This document shows, piece after piece, positions 1-9,561 of a DNA stretch of 43,652 nucleotides; position 1 is the stretch's first letter, and each line of letters opens with the position of its first letter. The notes below the pieces were generated by a model. The model saw only the letters and a program-made list of their open reading frames with translations. It had not been told where the DNA came from and did no database searches. The translations under genes were made by a program, and so were the position numbers. Source of the DNA: Vibrio sagamiensis NBRC 104589 (lineage in GTDB: Bacteria; Pseudomonadota; Gammaproteobacteria; Enterobacterales; Vibrionaceae); NCBI RefSeq assembly GCF_007990935.1, contig NZ_BJXJ01000037.1:1-43652 (forward strand), in the 5' to 3' direction.

Positions 1-19
1 GTAATCTAAAGTATTAGGG

Positions 20-40
20 CCTAGGACCCTAGACCCTAGA
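20..40. repeat. Short heptamer tandem repeat (CCTAGGA, CCCTAGA x2)
   Basis: Three consecutive 7-nt units, CCTAGGA then CCCTAGA twice, lie just downstream of the ychJ stop codon. The sequence is visible directly. No function is known to me; it may be slippage-generated. Confidence 0.5.
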
Positions 41-49
41 ACCTTTCTC

Positions 50-550
50 TTACCCACAACACTTCTTAAATTTCTTACCACTGCCACAAATACAAGGGTC
101 GTTACGACCGACTTTTAGGCTACTCACTGGTTGATTTAGACGTGAGTCTTGCGGCTCTTCTTCTAGAAACGTACCATCAATATAAAACCAGAGTCCGTCT
201 TCTTTCACGAAACGAGAACGTTCAGACATGCAGTAACGTTTACCGTCCTCGTTAAAGTAAGCATTGAACTCAACAAAGCCTTCATTAGCATTAGTGCTAG
301 CTTCTGCTTTGAGGACCTCAAGTTTGCACCAATCACTGTCAATCGATTGAGCTATACCTTCACGTTGCTCTTCTGCGTTACAGCTTGGGTGATACGTTTG
401 TACTACGTAATCTACTAAGCCTAATACATGTGCAGTATAACGAGAGCGCATAAGTTGCTCTGGATTTGTTACATCAGCATGATTTTGATGGGCAATTTCA
501 CAGCATTGCTTGTAAGAGCGGTTAGATCCGCAAGGGCAAACAGAAGTCAT
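50..550 (-). CDS. ychJ: YchJ-family SEC-C motif protein
   Basis: This is a small UPF0225/YchJ-family protein of about 166 residues with a zinc-binding SEC-C motif at each end: CPCGSNRSYKQCC near the N terminus and CICGSGKKFKKCC at the C terminus. The middle holds the NTF2-like YchJ domain, with RSRYTAHVLGLVDYV and FVEFNAYF. The frame stays open back to a TTG at 565, but the ATG at 550 starts directly at the first SEC-C motif and has a GAGAG ribosome binding site upstream, so I chose 550. The molecular role is unknown; SEC-C motifs in SecA bind zinc and SecB or ribosomes. It is the most downstream gene of a minus-strand group with the EAL-HDOD gene, but 150 bp separate them, so it may be transcribed alone. 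Confidence 0.88.
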   Translation of the reverse strand: MTSVCPCGSNRSYKQCCEIAHQNHADVTNPEQLMRSRYTAHVLGLVDYVVQTYHPSCNAEEQREGIAQSIDSDWCKLEVLKAEASTNANEGFVEFNAYFNEDGKRYCMSERSRFVKEDGLWFYIDGTFLEEEPQDSRLNQPVSSLKVGRNDPCICGSGKKFKKCCG

Positions 551-703
551 CGCATGAACTCTCAAATTATATGTAAATACAGATAGGTAAGTGCAGGCAT
601 AACTTATGCAGATTTGTGTTATTAAGAAAATTAACTAAACATCAAGCCAGCCGCAAGGAAATATACCTTTAACTATTAATGAAGTCACTCACTGAAAGAA
701 AAA

Positions 704-1918
704 CTAGTGATATTTGGTGAGCAACTCTTGTGCCCAAGTGGTTGATTGATTGAAAGCGGTAGTAAGTTGAAAATCAGTTAATCCAAGCATTCTACAATAT
801 TGCTCCGCTTTCGACCAATCAGCATTTTCATAAGCAATAATCATTGATAAAAGGGTACCTAGCACTCCTTTATGTGAGATTAGAGCATGTTTAATGTCTT
901 CATCTATAGGGACCTGTTTAATGATCTCAACAAGTGGCTGATCTAAGAGAGAATCAAGTAAAGAAAACATGCCAGTGAGAAAAGCTTGGCTTGGGGCATA
1001 CGGTGTCTGCATTTGACACAGAATGAGTTCACTCATGCGCGCACGCTGTATTGCAAGCGTATATAAAGAGTCCGGCTTACCTTCATGAACTGAAGCCAAG
1101 GCGACAAGAGAAATGAATCGCCTTAAACGTTCTTCTCCAAGATAAATGAGTGCCTGTCGAAAGGATTTTATTTTGTTTTTCAGTGTGTAGCTTGAGTTGA
1201 CATACGTTAGAAGTTTATAAGAAAGGGTGAGATCAATTGAAAATAAGCGTTCTATTTCTTGATAATTGATTGATTCTTCAGCAATCGCTTTACACAACTG
1301 AATTACTGTAAGTAAAGAAGCACTCAAGCATTTGCTTTGTATTAATTCGGGCTTACTAAAAAAATAACCTTGAAAGTAATCGAATCCTGCTTTCACTGCC
1401 TGTTCAAATTCATCATAAGTTTCGACTTTTTCAGCTAAAAATCTGATTTTACGATGGTTAAGTGACTGTATGAAAATTTCTGCTTTAGCGATTGATATCG
1501 AACGGATGTCAAATTTTATAATTGTTATATAAGGTAAAAAGCGCTTCCAAACTTTACTTGGTACAAAATCATCTAAAGCAATTTGATAACCCTTTGCATG
1601 AAGTAGTTTTATCGCTTCTAAGAGCTCATCGGTAGGTTCGCAATCCTCTAAAACTTCCACAACAAGATATTGGCTTGGGAATAGAGTTGGAATTAGGTTA
1701 ACCAAGCTTTGGTAAGGGAAATTAACAAAACCTAGTTTGTTACCTAAAGTGTTGTAGTAAGTAGTAAGAAAATGATCAGAAAGAAGTTTGCTTGTTGCCA
1801 GCTCAGGTTCCACCGCAGGAAAGGTGTTTTTGGGGCCATCTCGAAAAAGCAATTCGTATCCGATGGTCCGTTTTTCTTTATTTAGGATAGGTTGTCGAGC
1901 TATATAAGAATACTTCAA
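704..1918 (-). CDS. cdgJ: EAL-HDOD domain signalling protein (YuxH/CdgJ-like)
   Basis: This 404-residue protein has an N-terminal EAL-like c-di-GMP phosphodiesterase domain (about residues 5-200) and a C-terminal HDOD domain (about 205-390). EAL landmarks are EVLED, ALDDFV, IKFDIRS, AEKVET and FQGYFFSKP. The acidic, lysine and glutamine positions are recognisable, but the usual ExLxR and DDFGTG motifs are divergent, as is typical of the YuxH subfamily. The architecture matches V. cholerae CdgJ, a protein affecting motility through c-di-GMP, and it sits beside lpxH and ppiB as I recall for Vibrio. The only available start in frame is TTG at 1918, since a stop lies five codons upstream, and no good ribosome binding site is visible, which suggests weak translation. 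Whether it is enzymatically active cannot be told from sequence. Confidence 0.82.
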   Translation of the reverse strand: MKYSYIARQPILNKEKRTIGYELLFRDGPKNTFPAVEPELATSKLLSDHFLTTYYNTLGNKLGFVNFPYQSLVNLIPTLFPSQYLVVEVLEDCEPTDELLEAIKLLHAKGYQIALDDFVPSKVWKRFLPYITIIKFDIRSISIAKAEIFIQSLNHRKIRFLAEKVETYDEFEQAVKAGFDYFQGYFFSKPELIQSKCLSASLLTVIQLCKAIAEESINYQEIERLFSIDLTLSYKLLTYVNSSYTLKNKIKSFRQALIYLGEERLRRFISLVALASVHEGKPDSLYTLAIQRARMSELILCQMQTPYAPSQAFLTGMFSLLDSLLDQPLVEIIKQVPIDEDIKHALISHKGVLGTLLSMIIAYENADWSKAEQYCRMLGLTDFQLTTAFNQSTTWAQELLTKYH

Positions 1919-2024
1919 AGTGGTTTGTTTTTATTGTCCATTTTCTAGCGTTCGATGATAACTATTTCCGACAAAAAAACTTTGTACTTGGGCATGAAAA
2001 TACAAAGTAGATAGAGATGAAGGT

Positions 2025-2759
2025 CTACTTTTTCGAATCAAGCGTACGATTTTGCAGTTCAATATTATTTTTTTCAACAAATAAAATGGATCCTTGAGTA
2101 TACCAGTCGCCAAGTACAATCCGTGTTACTGTCGCACCATTGAGATTAAAATGATGCAGGTTAGGCCGATGTGTATGGCCATGTATCATGAGATCAACGC
2201 CATATTGAGTAAAGGTTTGCTCAACTTTATTTTGGTTGACATCCATAATGTCGTAAGACTTTGTCTGCTTGTCCGTACGAATATCACTTTGCACTTTAGC
2301 GACAATACGCTTTTTAATAAACCAAGGAATACGATTAAATAGATATTGTAGCCATGGTTTATGAACGATCTGTCGGAATTTTTGGTATTTGATATCGTCG
2401 GTACACAATGTGTCACCATGAAGAATGGCAGCTTTTTGGCCATATAAATCGATAACTGTGACTTCATCGAGTAAAGTTATTCCGGTTTGCTGGCAAAAGC
2501 GTTTTCCCAGTAGAAAATCACGATTACCTTGGATAAAGAAAATGGGTATACCTTTTTGACTCAGCACTTTAAACTCTGTTCTAACTAGATCTGCAAAAGG
2601 TGAGTTATCTTCGTCTCCGATCCAGAATTCAAATAAATCGCCTAGCACATAAAGTGCATCAGAATGAATAGCCTCATTACGCATAAAACTCACAAAGCAA
2701 TCTGTGATATCAGGGCGAGAAGGAGATAGATGAAGGTCAGAAATAAAAAGTGTTGTCAT
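2025..2759 (-). CDS. lpxH: UDP-2,3-diacylglucosamine diphosphatase LpxH
   Basis: LpxH hydrolyses UDP-2,3-diacylglucosamine to lipid X and UMP at the inner face of the cytoplasmic membrane, in the lipid A pathway. The 244-residue length is normal. All calcineurin-type metallophosphoesterase motifs are present: DLHLSPSRPD (residues 7-16), GDLFEFW, GNRDFLLGKRF, the HGDT block and the C-terminal HGHTHRP. It lies downstream of ppiB on the same strand, the same order as in E. coli. A palindromic hairpin sits between the two genes and may attenuate read-through. Confidence 0.95.
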   Translation of the reverse strand: MTTLFISDLHLSPSRPDITDCFVSFMRNEAIHSDALYVLGDLFEFWIGDEDNSPFADLVRTEFKVLSQKGIPIFFIQGNRDFLLGKRFCQQTGITLLDEVTVIDLYGQKAAILHGDTLCTDDIKYQKFRQIVHKPWLQYLFNRIPWFIKKRIVAKVQSDIRTDKQTKSYDIMDVNQNKVEQTFTQYGVDLMIHGHTHRPNLHHFNLNGATVTRIVLGDWYTQGSILFVEKNNIELQNRTLDSKK

Positions 2760-2777
2760 AGAAATACTAGAAATAAG

Positions 2778-2793
2778 GGGAGCTTAAGCTCCC
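2778..2793 (-). terminator. Palindromic hairpin between ppiB and lpxH
   Basis: GGGAGCTTAAGCTCCC is a perfect 16-nt palindrome followed on the minus strand by CTTATTTC. It could be a weak terminator or attenuator after ppiB. It lacks an uninterrupted T run, so the call is tentative. Confidence 0.4.
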
Positions 2794-2883
2794 TATTTAT
2801 TATTTAATCTCATAAGATAATAATATACCAAAGCGTATCTCGTTGCACACAGTACTGCGCTGTCGCTTAGGTGTAAAAGGAGA

Positions 2884-3378
2884 TTAGTCTACGATTGTGG
2901 TTCCAGTAATCATAACATCTTCTAGTGGTACATCTTGATGCATACCATGAGAACCAGTGCTTACACCTTTGATTTTGTTAACGATATCCATACCTTCGAT
3001 GACTTCACCAAACACACAGTAACCCCAGCCATCTAGGCTTTCGCTACGGAAATCTAGGAACGTGTTGTTGTTTACGTTGATGAAGAATTGCGAGCTTGCG
3101 GAATGCGGCTCCATAGTTCGAGCCATAGCAAGCGTACCAACTTTGTTGCTAAGACCGTTGTTCGCTTCATTCTTGATCGGTGCTCGTGTTGTTTTTTCAC
3201 GTAGACCAGGCTCCATACCACCACCTTGAACCATAAAGCCATCAATCACACGGTGAAAGAGTGTATTGTCGTAGAAGCCATCACGGCAATACTGAAGGAA
3301 GTTTGCACTTGTTTCAGGTGCTTTTTCTTCGTTTAACTGAATTTTAATGTCACCAAAATTTGTGTGTAGGGTGATCAT
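2884..3378 (-). CDS. ppiB: Peptidyl-prolyl cis-trans isomerase B (cyclophilin)
   Basis: This cytoplasmic cyclophilin catalyses cis-trans isomerisation of X-Pro bonds. The 164 residues match PpiB of E. coli in length and lack a signal peptide. The cyclophilin core is visible: FHRVIDGFMVQGG (active-site Arg), LAMARTMEPHSASSQFFIN and VFGEVIEGMDIV. An AAGGA ribosome binding site precedes the ATG at 3378. The 3' neighbour is lpxH on the same strand. Its usual divergent neighbour cysS is displaced by about 8.4 kb of accessory DNA. Confidence 0.95.
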   Translation of the reverse strand: MITLHTNFGDIKIQLNEEKAPETSANFLQYCRDGFYDNTLFHRVIDGFMVQGGGMEPGLREKTTRAPIKNEANNGLSNKVGTLAMARTMEPHSASSQFFINVNNNTFLDFRSESLDGWGYCVFGEVIEGMDIVNKIKGVSTGSHGMHQDVPLEDVMITGTTIVD

Positions 3379-4167
3379 ATCTGTATCCTTTACTGTTTTG
3401 TTAGAAATAATTTAGATCGACATAGTTTTAATGTTCTTAACTTACCTTAAAACAATATCAGCTTATTAATGTGGGATTCTAGCTTAAGTTGATTCGCATG
3501 CAAATGCACCATGCCGAAAAGCTTGCTTTGTGCTTGATGTTTGCTCGATTATTGTTTACTTGGACTTACGTATTGATGGAATCATGCAATTTTGGTGACG
3601 ATCCAGTGCCATCGTAAGAGCGTTGTTCAGTTTACCAGTTCCATAAGACGTCGTCGGATAAGCAGATATAAATAGGCCAACGATCACGCAGAATTTGGTT
3701 GTACTCGACATGATTGGTTTACCGATCGGTGGGCTTTTTTAAAGTGATGACGTTTGGATTCGTTATATTTGTAAGGCATAGTTATTGAGTTAGATATGTA
3801 TTTAGCAAAAATTGCACCACAATCCAAAATGAATATAAAGTATAGTGTCAATTATTGTAAGCCTACTTAATTAATTCTCATTTTATATATTTATATTTAC
3901 ATTTATATTTATATTTGTAAGTGAACTATGTAACTCTTTATTGGTGTTAGATTTCTTGGTATTTCGAGAGCTGAAAAGTACAATCTAATGTGCTGTTTAG
4001 GTACTCCGTATGGCTTCACTTTATATACCTTGGAATTGACTATTTATTGTTTTAAACACTCTACTAAAACTTAGGGCTGTGTCCGTAAATTGGCGCAAAT
4101 TTAGGTTGTGTCGTTAATATAAGTTGAGTCTAAAATTGGTTATTTTAATTATAGTGAAGGAGTGTAT
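3379..4167. other. Long intergenic region, AT-rich
   Basis: This stretch lies between the divergent ppiB and the RHS gene. It contains a possible 51-codon minus-strand frame (listed separately), the palindrome ACCGATCGGT near 3720, and an AT-rich tract near 3885-3920 made of imperfect ATTTAT/ATTTAC repeats. The promoters of ppiB and of the RHS gene should lie here, but I could not pick convincing -35/-10 pairs. Confidence 0.6.
3556..3711 (-). CDS. Possible small exported peptide, unknown
   Basis: This is a 51-codon minus-strand frame starting at an ATG (3711). Its N terminus looks like a short signal sequence: MSSTTKFCVIVGLFISAYPT, then SYGTGKLNN. No good ribosome binding site precedes it and I recognise no family. 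It may be a remnant of a longer gene or a chance frame. It lies upstream of and in the same orientation as ppiB. Confidence 0.2.
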   Translation of the reverse strand: MSSTTKFCVIVGLFISAYPTTSYGTGKLNNALTMALDRHQNCMIPSIRKSK

Positions 4168-7100
4168 ATGGATTCTATATATGAAAAAGAAAATTCGCAA
4201 ATAAGTAGTAATACTAAATACCAACAAAGTCCTGGTGTTGAGTCCGTACTTTCTTATGCATCTAATGTCGATAGGATATTTGGAGGAGATGTTAACCACC
4301 AGACTGGAACCTATATATTCCAAATATCTTTGCTAGATATTGTCGCCAATAGCCAAAAAGGACCAAACTTACAGTTAAACTTATCGTTAAACCAAAAATC
4401 CAGATCGGATACTGGCTTTAGTAGAGGGATGGAAGCCAATTTGACACACCTCGATACTGGGAATGAGCTCTTGCGATTGTCGTCAGGTGAGGCTGTAAAA
4501 GTGGATCTTTTGGGAGTAAAAGCTGGGGAGATAGTTCCCTTGAGCGATGCCAGAATTACCGACTTTAAACTGGTTAAAATAAATGAGGAAAGGTTTGAAG
4601 TTTACTATAAGTCTGGTGAAGTTGAAACGCTGGTAAAACATAGTAATGTCGATGATGTTGCGTGGATAAAATATAAAGATGCTACTGCTGATAAAGGTAA
4701 GCTCTATCTTGTTTTTGAGTATGATAGATATACTCAACAACTTAAAAGCATCAAAGATAAGCAAGGTTTTTTTTATTTTTCCCGTCAGGACCATCCTCAA
4801 TATGACTACGCTTTTGATTTAATGCAGGGTCGGCGTGTCATGCATGTATTGAGCACTAGCGATGGGGTTCAATTTTCTAAGCCCGATAAACCGAGTGCTG
4901 CGAAGCTCTGGACTAAGGTTTTCTATTCTGCTCGTAACCTTCCAACCCAGATTTCATCTATAGATTATTTCTATGGCCGAAGAGATACCTTGACCTATCA
5001 GGGCACATTGCTTAAGTGTCCTACTGGAGAAATGGGTGTACCCGGTATGCCAGTCGTCGAACAAATGGATGTCACCGACCTTAACCAAGAGGAGGCTTTA
5101 CTCACCCGCACCCGCTACAGCTATGGCGAGAAGAATGACAATAATTACCTGGGATACAACGGTAAATCCTTTACTAATGAAGGTATGACAGCATACTCGG
5201 ATTACATGTGTAACCTAAAGGGTAATTACTTCTATGCCGTTACTGTTACTGAAAAATCTCTTGGTAAAGAACCAGACAGGATAACCACATTCAAGTATGA
5301 CAAGTACCATAATATGGTTGAGAGCAAGATGGAAAGTGGTGGTTGTGTACAGTCTACAACCCTTGCTTACCATTTGGTTGATTATGGGTATGACGTTCCA
5401 TTTAATGAACAAGATAAGCGTTGTAGACTTCCCAGGCTCCAAACTATTACTTATCAGGATGCTGAAGGTTCAAGGAGTGAAACTACTGAATATAACTTTG
5501 ATGATTACGGTAACCCTCTACTGGAACATGATCTTCAAACCGGGCTGCGCAGCGAATTTCAGTACTACGACACGACCGACGGGAGCATAAAAGGCTGCCC
5601 TGCATATACGTTTGTACACTTTGTGATGCGGCAGCGTCGTTGGCATCCTCTCGAAAGGCTTGCTAACACCATCTCCTATACCTATAAACTGTTGCCCAAC
5701 GCAACAAATACGGTTGCGATTGAGACCAAGACATTTCATGAAGCAGCACAACAAGACACTTATTCCTTTAACGATGACGGTACTCTCAAGCAACAGAAAA
5801 CCTCCCTCAATGGATATGTATCAATTATTGATCACACTTATGATTATACCTACTCTACCGACGAATGTTCGGAGTGTTTCGCCCATACAATCACACTCAG
5901 CGCATCAGATCTGAGCGGAGAATCCCATACTCAGTTCAACGTCTTGGACGCTTTAACAGGGAACCGGCTAATACTAACACAGCAAGGTTCAACGCTGGAA
6001 AATGTCTTTTATCCGGACGGTCGGCTCTATACTGAGACTGCCGACAAAGGAGGGGAATACGAAGCTGTTAAAACCTATGTTTATGAAGATGCTCTGCACC
6101 AGAGTTCAGTGACTGACCCTAATGGCAATATTTTGGCCACTATTTATGATGCGCGTTCGCGGCTGAGAGAGTCGCTTGTGACCGTCATCGACTGGTCATT
6201 GAACGAACATGTAGTTGAAACCCGGCAGTACAACGGCCTAGGTCAGGTTATTAGCGGTACCCAATACGATGTGGTGGCAGACAATGACCCAACCTTCGCC
6301 GAGCAGTCTACACTCACTCTTTCTATGAGTGCCGTATACGATGGCTGGGGTAACCCTACAGTAAATCATCAGGATGGGCGCCAGGAGGTTAAATACCAGA
6401 ATCCGGTCAGTCAGCGTAGCTACCAAGCTGTAGTGGGTATGCCTTACCAAGTCATCGTGCTGAGCGAAGATAAACGAACACAAACCCGGACGGATTGCAA
6501 GCCTGATGGTACGGTCTTAGCTCAGGACATTCAGCGAATGGATACCTTCGAGCGAGTTAAGGTGCGTACTGATAAGTATGGTTTGCGTACTGATATGTGC
6601 TATGACGTCTTTGATAGGGTTATCACCGAGAACCGCCCTGGGCAGTATATCCAGTATTCCTACTCCCCTTACTCCTCTGAAGCTTTGGTTATTGATATTG
6701 CCTTAAACCGGAAGTCTCTAGGCATGCAAAAATATGACCCCTTCGGTCGCTTGCTAATGACTTCTGTTGGCGGAAGAGACACTCACTACCGTTATCCTGC
6801 TGGATCGTTGTACAGTGATCAGCGCACTTTGGCTAATGGAACAATTCAACCCCTGTCTTTTATAAGCGGTGCCAAAGCCTATGAGTCGGCAGGGAGTTAT
6901 AGCTACACTTATGATCCTAATCTAGCTATTTGTACCTCAGCTGAGAAAGATGGTGTGGAAACACAGATCACGTACCGCTTTGACAGCCTCCCGGATACGG
7001 AAATTAGTAATGGACACACGACTCAATATTTTTATTCCCTACTCGGCAAACCTACGGCAATAGTCAGTAGCACAGGTATTAAACAAACAACCCTGTATGA

Positions 7101-8067
7101 TGCTCAGGGGCGGATTGATTCGGAAAAAGTACATAATAACAATAACCTATTATGTGAAACCTTATATGAAGACTATGATGACTGTGGTCGCCCGGGACGA
7201 ATAACCACAACCCGGGAAGGGCAAACCCTGACCAGAACCACTGATTGGGACGAGTTTCCAAGCCGTTTATACCATGAGGCCGACCTATCCACAGGTGAGA
7301 TGCTCACTGAAGCGGTAACTTTTTATGATAACGGTTTGATTCATAAACGTGCGTATACTTTGGGCAATCAGTCCCTGGATGAGTCTTTTATCTATGACGA
7401 GTTTTCTCGCTTAACCTACTGGCAAGGCAAAGGAAGCATGGCTCCTGTTGACGATAAAGGGCGCAAGTTGAGCGAGCAGTTCTTTGAATATGACAGTTTC
7501 AATAATCTGACCAAACTAACCTCATTCTATATAAACTCTGAAGACGAAATCCGTACCCTACACTACAACAATCCAGATCCATGTCAGCTATCTCTGATTG
7601 ATGTGCAGATTGGCCAAGATATCCAAACCTGGTTTATCCCCGAATATGACGACTTCGGAAATATGCTCAACGATGAGAAAAACTCGACTTATACCTATGA
7701 TGTTAGTGGGCTCATTGAAAGCGTCACTCCGCAAAGTGGAGGGAAAATACAATACAGATACGATGGTTTAGGTCGTCTGGACCAAATTCAGCCAGATGAT
7801 CAAAGCACCTTGATACGCCGCTACGCTGGTCAAAGTCTACTTGTTGAGCAGCAAGGGGACTATTTACGCCACTACCAGCGCCATGCCGATGGAGGCATTG
7901 TGGGAAAAACTCTGCTTAACGCAGGAGAGATTCATCAGCACACTTGGTATCAAAATAATGCTAAGGGCTCCCCTTTGAGGGTTAGCGGATCTGATAGTTT
8001 CACCCAAGATTATAGTTACAGCGCCTTTGGCATCCAGTCTGTGATAACCACTCCTTCCGATAAATAA
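4168..8067 (+). CDS. YD-repeat/RHS protein lacking the end of its core
   Basis: This large protein of about 1299 residues is built of YD repeats, as in RHS and Tc-toxin B/C proteins, which wrap into a hollow cage around a toxic C-terminal domain. Repeat signatures include YDPFGRLLMTSVGG, YDAQGRIDSE, YDEFSRLTYW, YDDFGNMLND and YDGLGRLDQI. No signal peptide or membrane segment is visible. I chose the ATG at 4168 because GAAGGAG lies five bases upstream; the frame also allows GTG at 4162. The sequence stops after a YSYSAFGIQ strand. In ordinary RHS proteins this strand leads straight into GFNGE, then YLLGNGYRAYxPxLxRF, then DPxGH and the toxin. Those missing elements are on the separate gene at 9562. 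No VgrG, PAAR or Tc A-component gene is nearby. I infer a toxin-delivery or contact-competition role from the family only. Confidence 0.85.
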   Translation: MDSIYEKENSQISSNTKYQQSPGVESVLSYASNVDRIFGGDVNHQTGTYIFQISLLDIVANSQKGPNLQLNLSLNQKSRSDTGFSRGMEANLTHLDTGNELLRLSSGEAVKVDLLGVKAGEIVPLSDARITDFKLVKINEERFEVYYKSGEVETLVKHSNVDDVAWIKYKDATADKGKLYLVFEYDRYTQQLKSIKDKQGFFYFSRQDHPQYDYAFDLMQGRRVMHVLSTSDGVQFSKPDKPSAAKLWTKVFYSARNLPTQISSIDYFYGRRDTLTYQGTLLKCPTGEMGVPGMPVVEQMDVTDLNQEEALLTRTRYSYGEKNDNNYLGYNGKSFTNEGMTAYSDYMCNLKGNYFYAVTVTEKSLGKEPDRITTFKYDKYHNMVESKMESGGCVQSTTLAYHLVDYGYDVPFNEQDKRCRLPRLQTITYQDAEGSRSETTEYNFDDYGNPLLEHDLQTGLRSEFQYYDTTDGSIKGCPAYTFVHFVMRQRRWHPLERLANTISYTYKLLPNATNTVAIETKTFHEAAQQDTYSFNDDGTLKQQKTSLNGYVSIIDHTYDYTYSTDECSECFAHTITLSASDLSGESHTQFNVLDALTGNRLILTQQGSTLENVFYPDGRLYTETADKGGEYEAVKTYVYEDALHQSSVTDPNGNILATIYDARSRLRESLVTVIDWSLNEHVVETRQYNGLGQVISGTQYDVVADNDPTFAEQSTLTLSMSAVYDGWGNPTVNHQDGRQEVKYQNPVSQRSYQAVVGMPYQVIVLSEDKRTQTRTDCKPDGTVLAQDIQRMDTFERVKVRTDKYGLRTDMCYDVFDRVITENRPGQYIQYSYSPYSSEALVIDIALNRKSLGMQKYDPFGRLLMTSVGGRDTHYRYPAGSLYSDQRTLANGTIQPLSFISGAKAYESAGSYSYTYDPNLAICTSAEKDGVETQITYRFDSLPDTEISNGHTTQYFYSLLGKPTAIVSSTGIKQTTLYDAQGRIDSEKVHNNNNLLCETLYEDYDDCGRPGRITTTREGQTLTRTTDWDEFPSRLYHEADLSTGEMLTEAVTFYDNGLIHKRAYTLGNQSLDESFIYDEFSRLTYWQGKGSMAPVDDKGRKLSEQFFEYDSFNNLTKLTSFYINSEDEIRTLHYNNPDPCQLSLIDVQIGQDIQTWFIPEYDDFGNMLNDEKNSTYTYDVSGLIESVTPQSGGKIQYRYDGLGRLDQIQPDDQSTLIRRYAGQSLLVEQQGDYLRHYQRHADGGIVGKTLLNAGEIHQHTWYQNNAKGSPLRVSGSDSFTQDYSYSAFGIQSVITTPSDK

Positions 8068-8087
8068 ACAACAAGAGAGTAACAACA

Positions 8088-9434
8088 ATGCAAAAACCAA
8101 TAAAAGCTTGGCTGCCTTTAGCCGTCGCAGGACTAATGACGATCAGCTGCAACTCGCAAGCACAAGAGTGTGAGGTCGCAGGAATTAGCATAGTAAATCG
8201 AGATAATATCAAAATAGATATCAGAAGCGTTGAAGTACTAAGCGGAAATGCCCTCTACGATAATGGCCGCATGACCAAACCTATTCAAATAAATTATGTG
8301 GCGCAGTATGAATATACTGTCGAATATGGGGACACAGAAAAGTGTGAAACGTCACTCACGCCAGAGGAGTTTGATAGTCGTATCCATTTGGGTAAATATG
8401 ACGAGTATGCAACTGATGATGATATTAAGGACTTAACCCAGTTTTCTACCGGTTTTGTTTACAGTTCTGATTCTGAAAGAGAGGGGACAGAATATGCACA
8501 TAATTTGGATATTAATGGTCCGATGGATTTACGTGATGTCAGTAGAACCAGATCCGAACCTCGGCAGAATTTAAATACTCTGTGGGTCAGCTATGATCGC
8601 TTTGCAGAGGATCAATGGATAGGATATCCCGATATTTCACTTTGTGCTTACAGCACAACAAAGGATGGACAAAGAGAAGATATGAATCATTGCAATGATA
8701 CAACGTCAGATCAAGATCCAACTAAAAGGGATATGAGGGTGTTGGATGGCAGATACCAACCAGGGGATATTGGTAGCGAACGAGTTAGCGATGGTGAGTT
8801 GTGTGGAAGTAAGAGCGAGTGTCAAAACTACACGACCTACAGAGAGAGTGTATATGGCGGTGATATTTGTAGAGTAAAAAACCAAAAAGGTAGAACAAGA
8901 GCTTTCAGTAATACAATACGAAAGATAGATTTATACCACTATAATATTCAGCCTAAGATTAAAGCTAACTTCTTTTCTGCTGATAATGTCCAATACATTT
9001 CGACTGACTGTATGACTGGAACTCAACAAAAATGCACCGATAAGAATTACAAGCCGGATGTTGTTAACTACTATGCACTTGATTCCAAGCACCAACAAGG
9101 TAAGACAGATTTTACCATTCTAAAAACAAGTCATTGGTGGGTTGGCGGTATACATGGTCCTCAAACCCACTGTAGTATGGAACAAAGGTTAACCACTGAA
9201 GCTCCATTCAATAGGACATCATTACCTTCAGGCTATGGCGTGAAAGAAACGGTTTTATGGCCTGATAATGAAAACTATTCTATTGATAGTAAACAGAATA
9301 CTTTAAGCAAACAAACTGTTGTTGATGACTACGGTAATAAAATAATCATACAGTTTTCCGCTGATGTTACACTTGAACAATTTGAAAAAGGGCAAGGGTT
9401 AGATATATCACTTTTTAATGGGGATGTTAGATAA
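8088..9434 (+). CDS. Exported Cys-rich protein of unknown function
   Basis: This 448-residue protein starts 20 bp after the RHS stop and is probably co-transcribed with it. The N terminus is a Sec signal: positive MQKPIK, a hydrophobic stretch to about residue 20, then SCNSQAQE. Cleavage could be by signal peptidase I after SQA. A lipoprotein reading at TISC is possible, but Thr at -3 is atypical. The mature part has about ten cysteines, suggesting disulphides in the periplasm or outside the cell, and is rich in charged and polar residues with no repeats. I do not recognise a domain. Lying between two halves of an RHS system, it may be a partner, adaptor, surface anchor or protective protein; this is inference from position only. 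Confidence 0.7.
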   Translation: MQKPIKAWLPLAVAGLMTISCNSQAQECEVAGISIVNRDNIKIDIRSVEVLSGNALYDNGRMTKPIQINYVAQYEYTVEYGDTEKCETSLTPEEFDSRIHLGKYDEYATDDDIKDLTQFSTGFVYSSDSEREGTEYAHNLDINGPMDLRDVSRTRSEPRQNLNTLWVSYDRFAEDQWIGYPDISLCAYSTTKDGQREDMNHCNDTTSDQDPTKRDMRVLDGRYQPGDIGSERVSDGELCGSKSECQNYTTYRESVYGGDICRVKNQKGRTRAFSNTIRKIDLYHYNIQPKIKANFFSADNVQYISTDCMTGTQQKCTDKNYKPDVVNYYALDSKHQQGKTDFTILKTSHWWVGGIHGPQTHCSMEQRLTTEAPFNRTSLPSGYGVKETVLWPDNENYSIDSKQNTLSKQTVVDDYGNKIIIQFSADVTLEQFEKGQGLDISLFNGDVR

Positions 9435-9447
9435 AAACATTAACTTT

Positions 9448-9477
9448 AAGGAGACCTATCAGAAGATAGTTCTCCTT
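9448..9477 (+). terminator. Stem-loop between the second and third RHS-cluster genes
   Basis: AAGGAGA-C-CTATC pairs with GATAG-T-TCTCCTT: twelve pairs around one mismatch, with an AGAA tetraloop. GAGGTTTAAAATT follows, so the U-tract is poor. It may be a leaky terminator or an mRNA-stability hairpin that sets different expression of the third gene. Confidence 0.45.
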
Positions 9478-9561
9478 GAGGTTTAAAATTAAGTTGATTT
9501 TCGTTAATTGTTACTCTCAAATTGGTTAACAACCGAATGGTGGCAATAACATGAGGTTATT

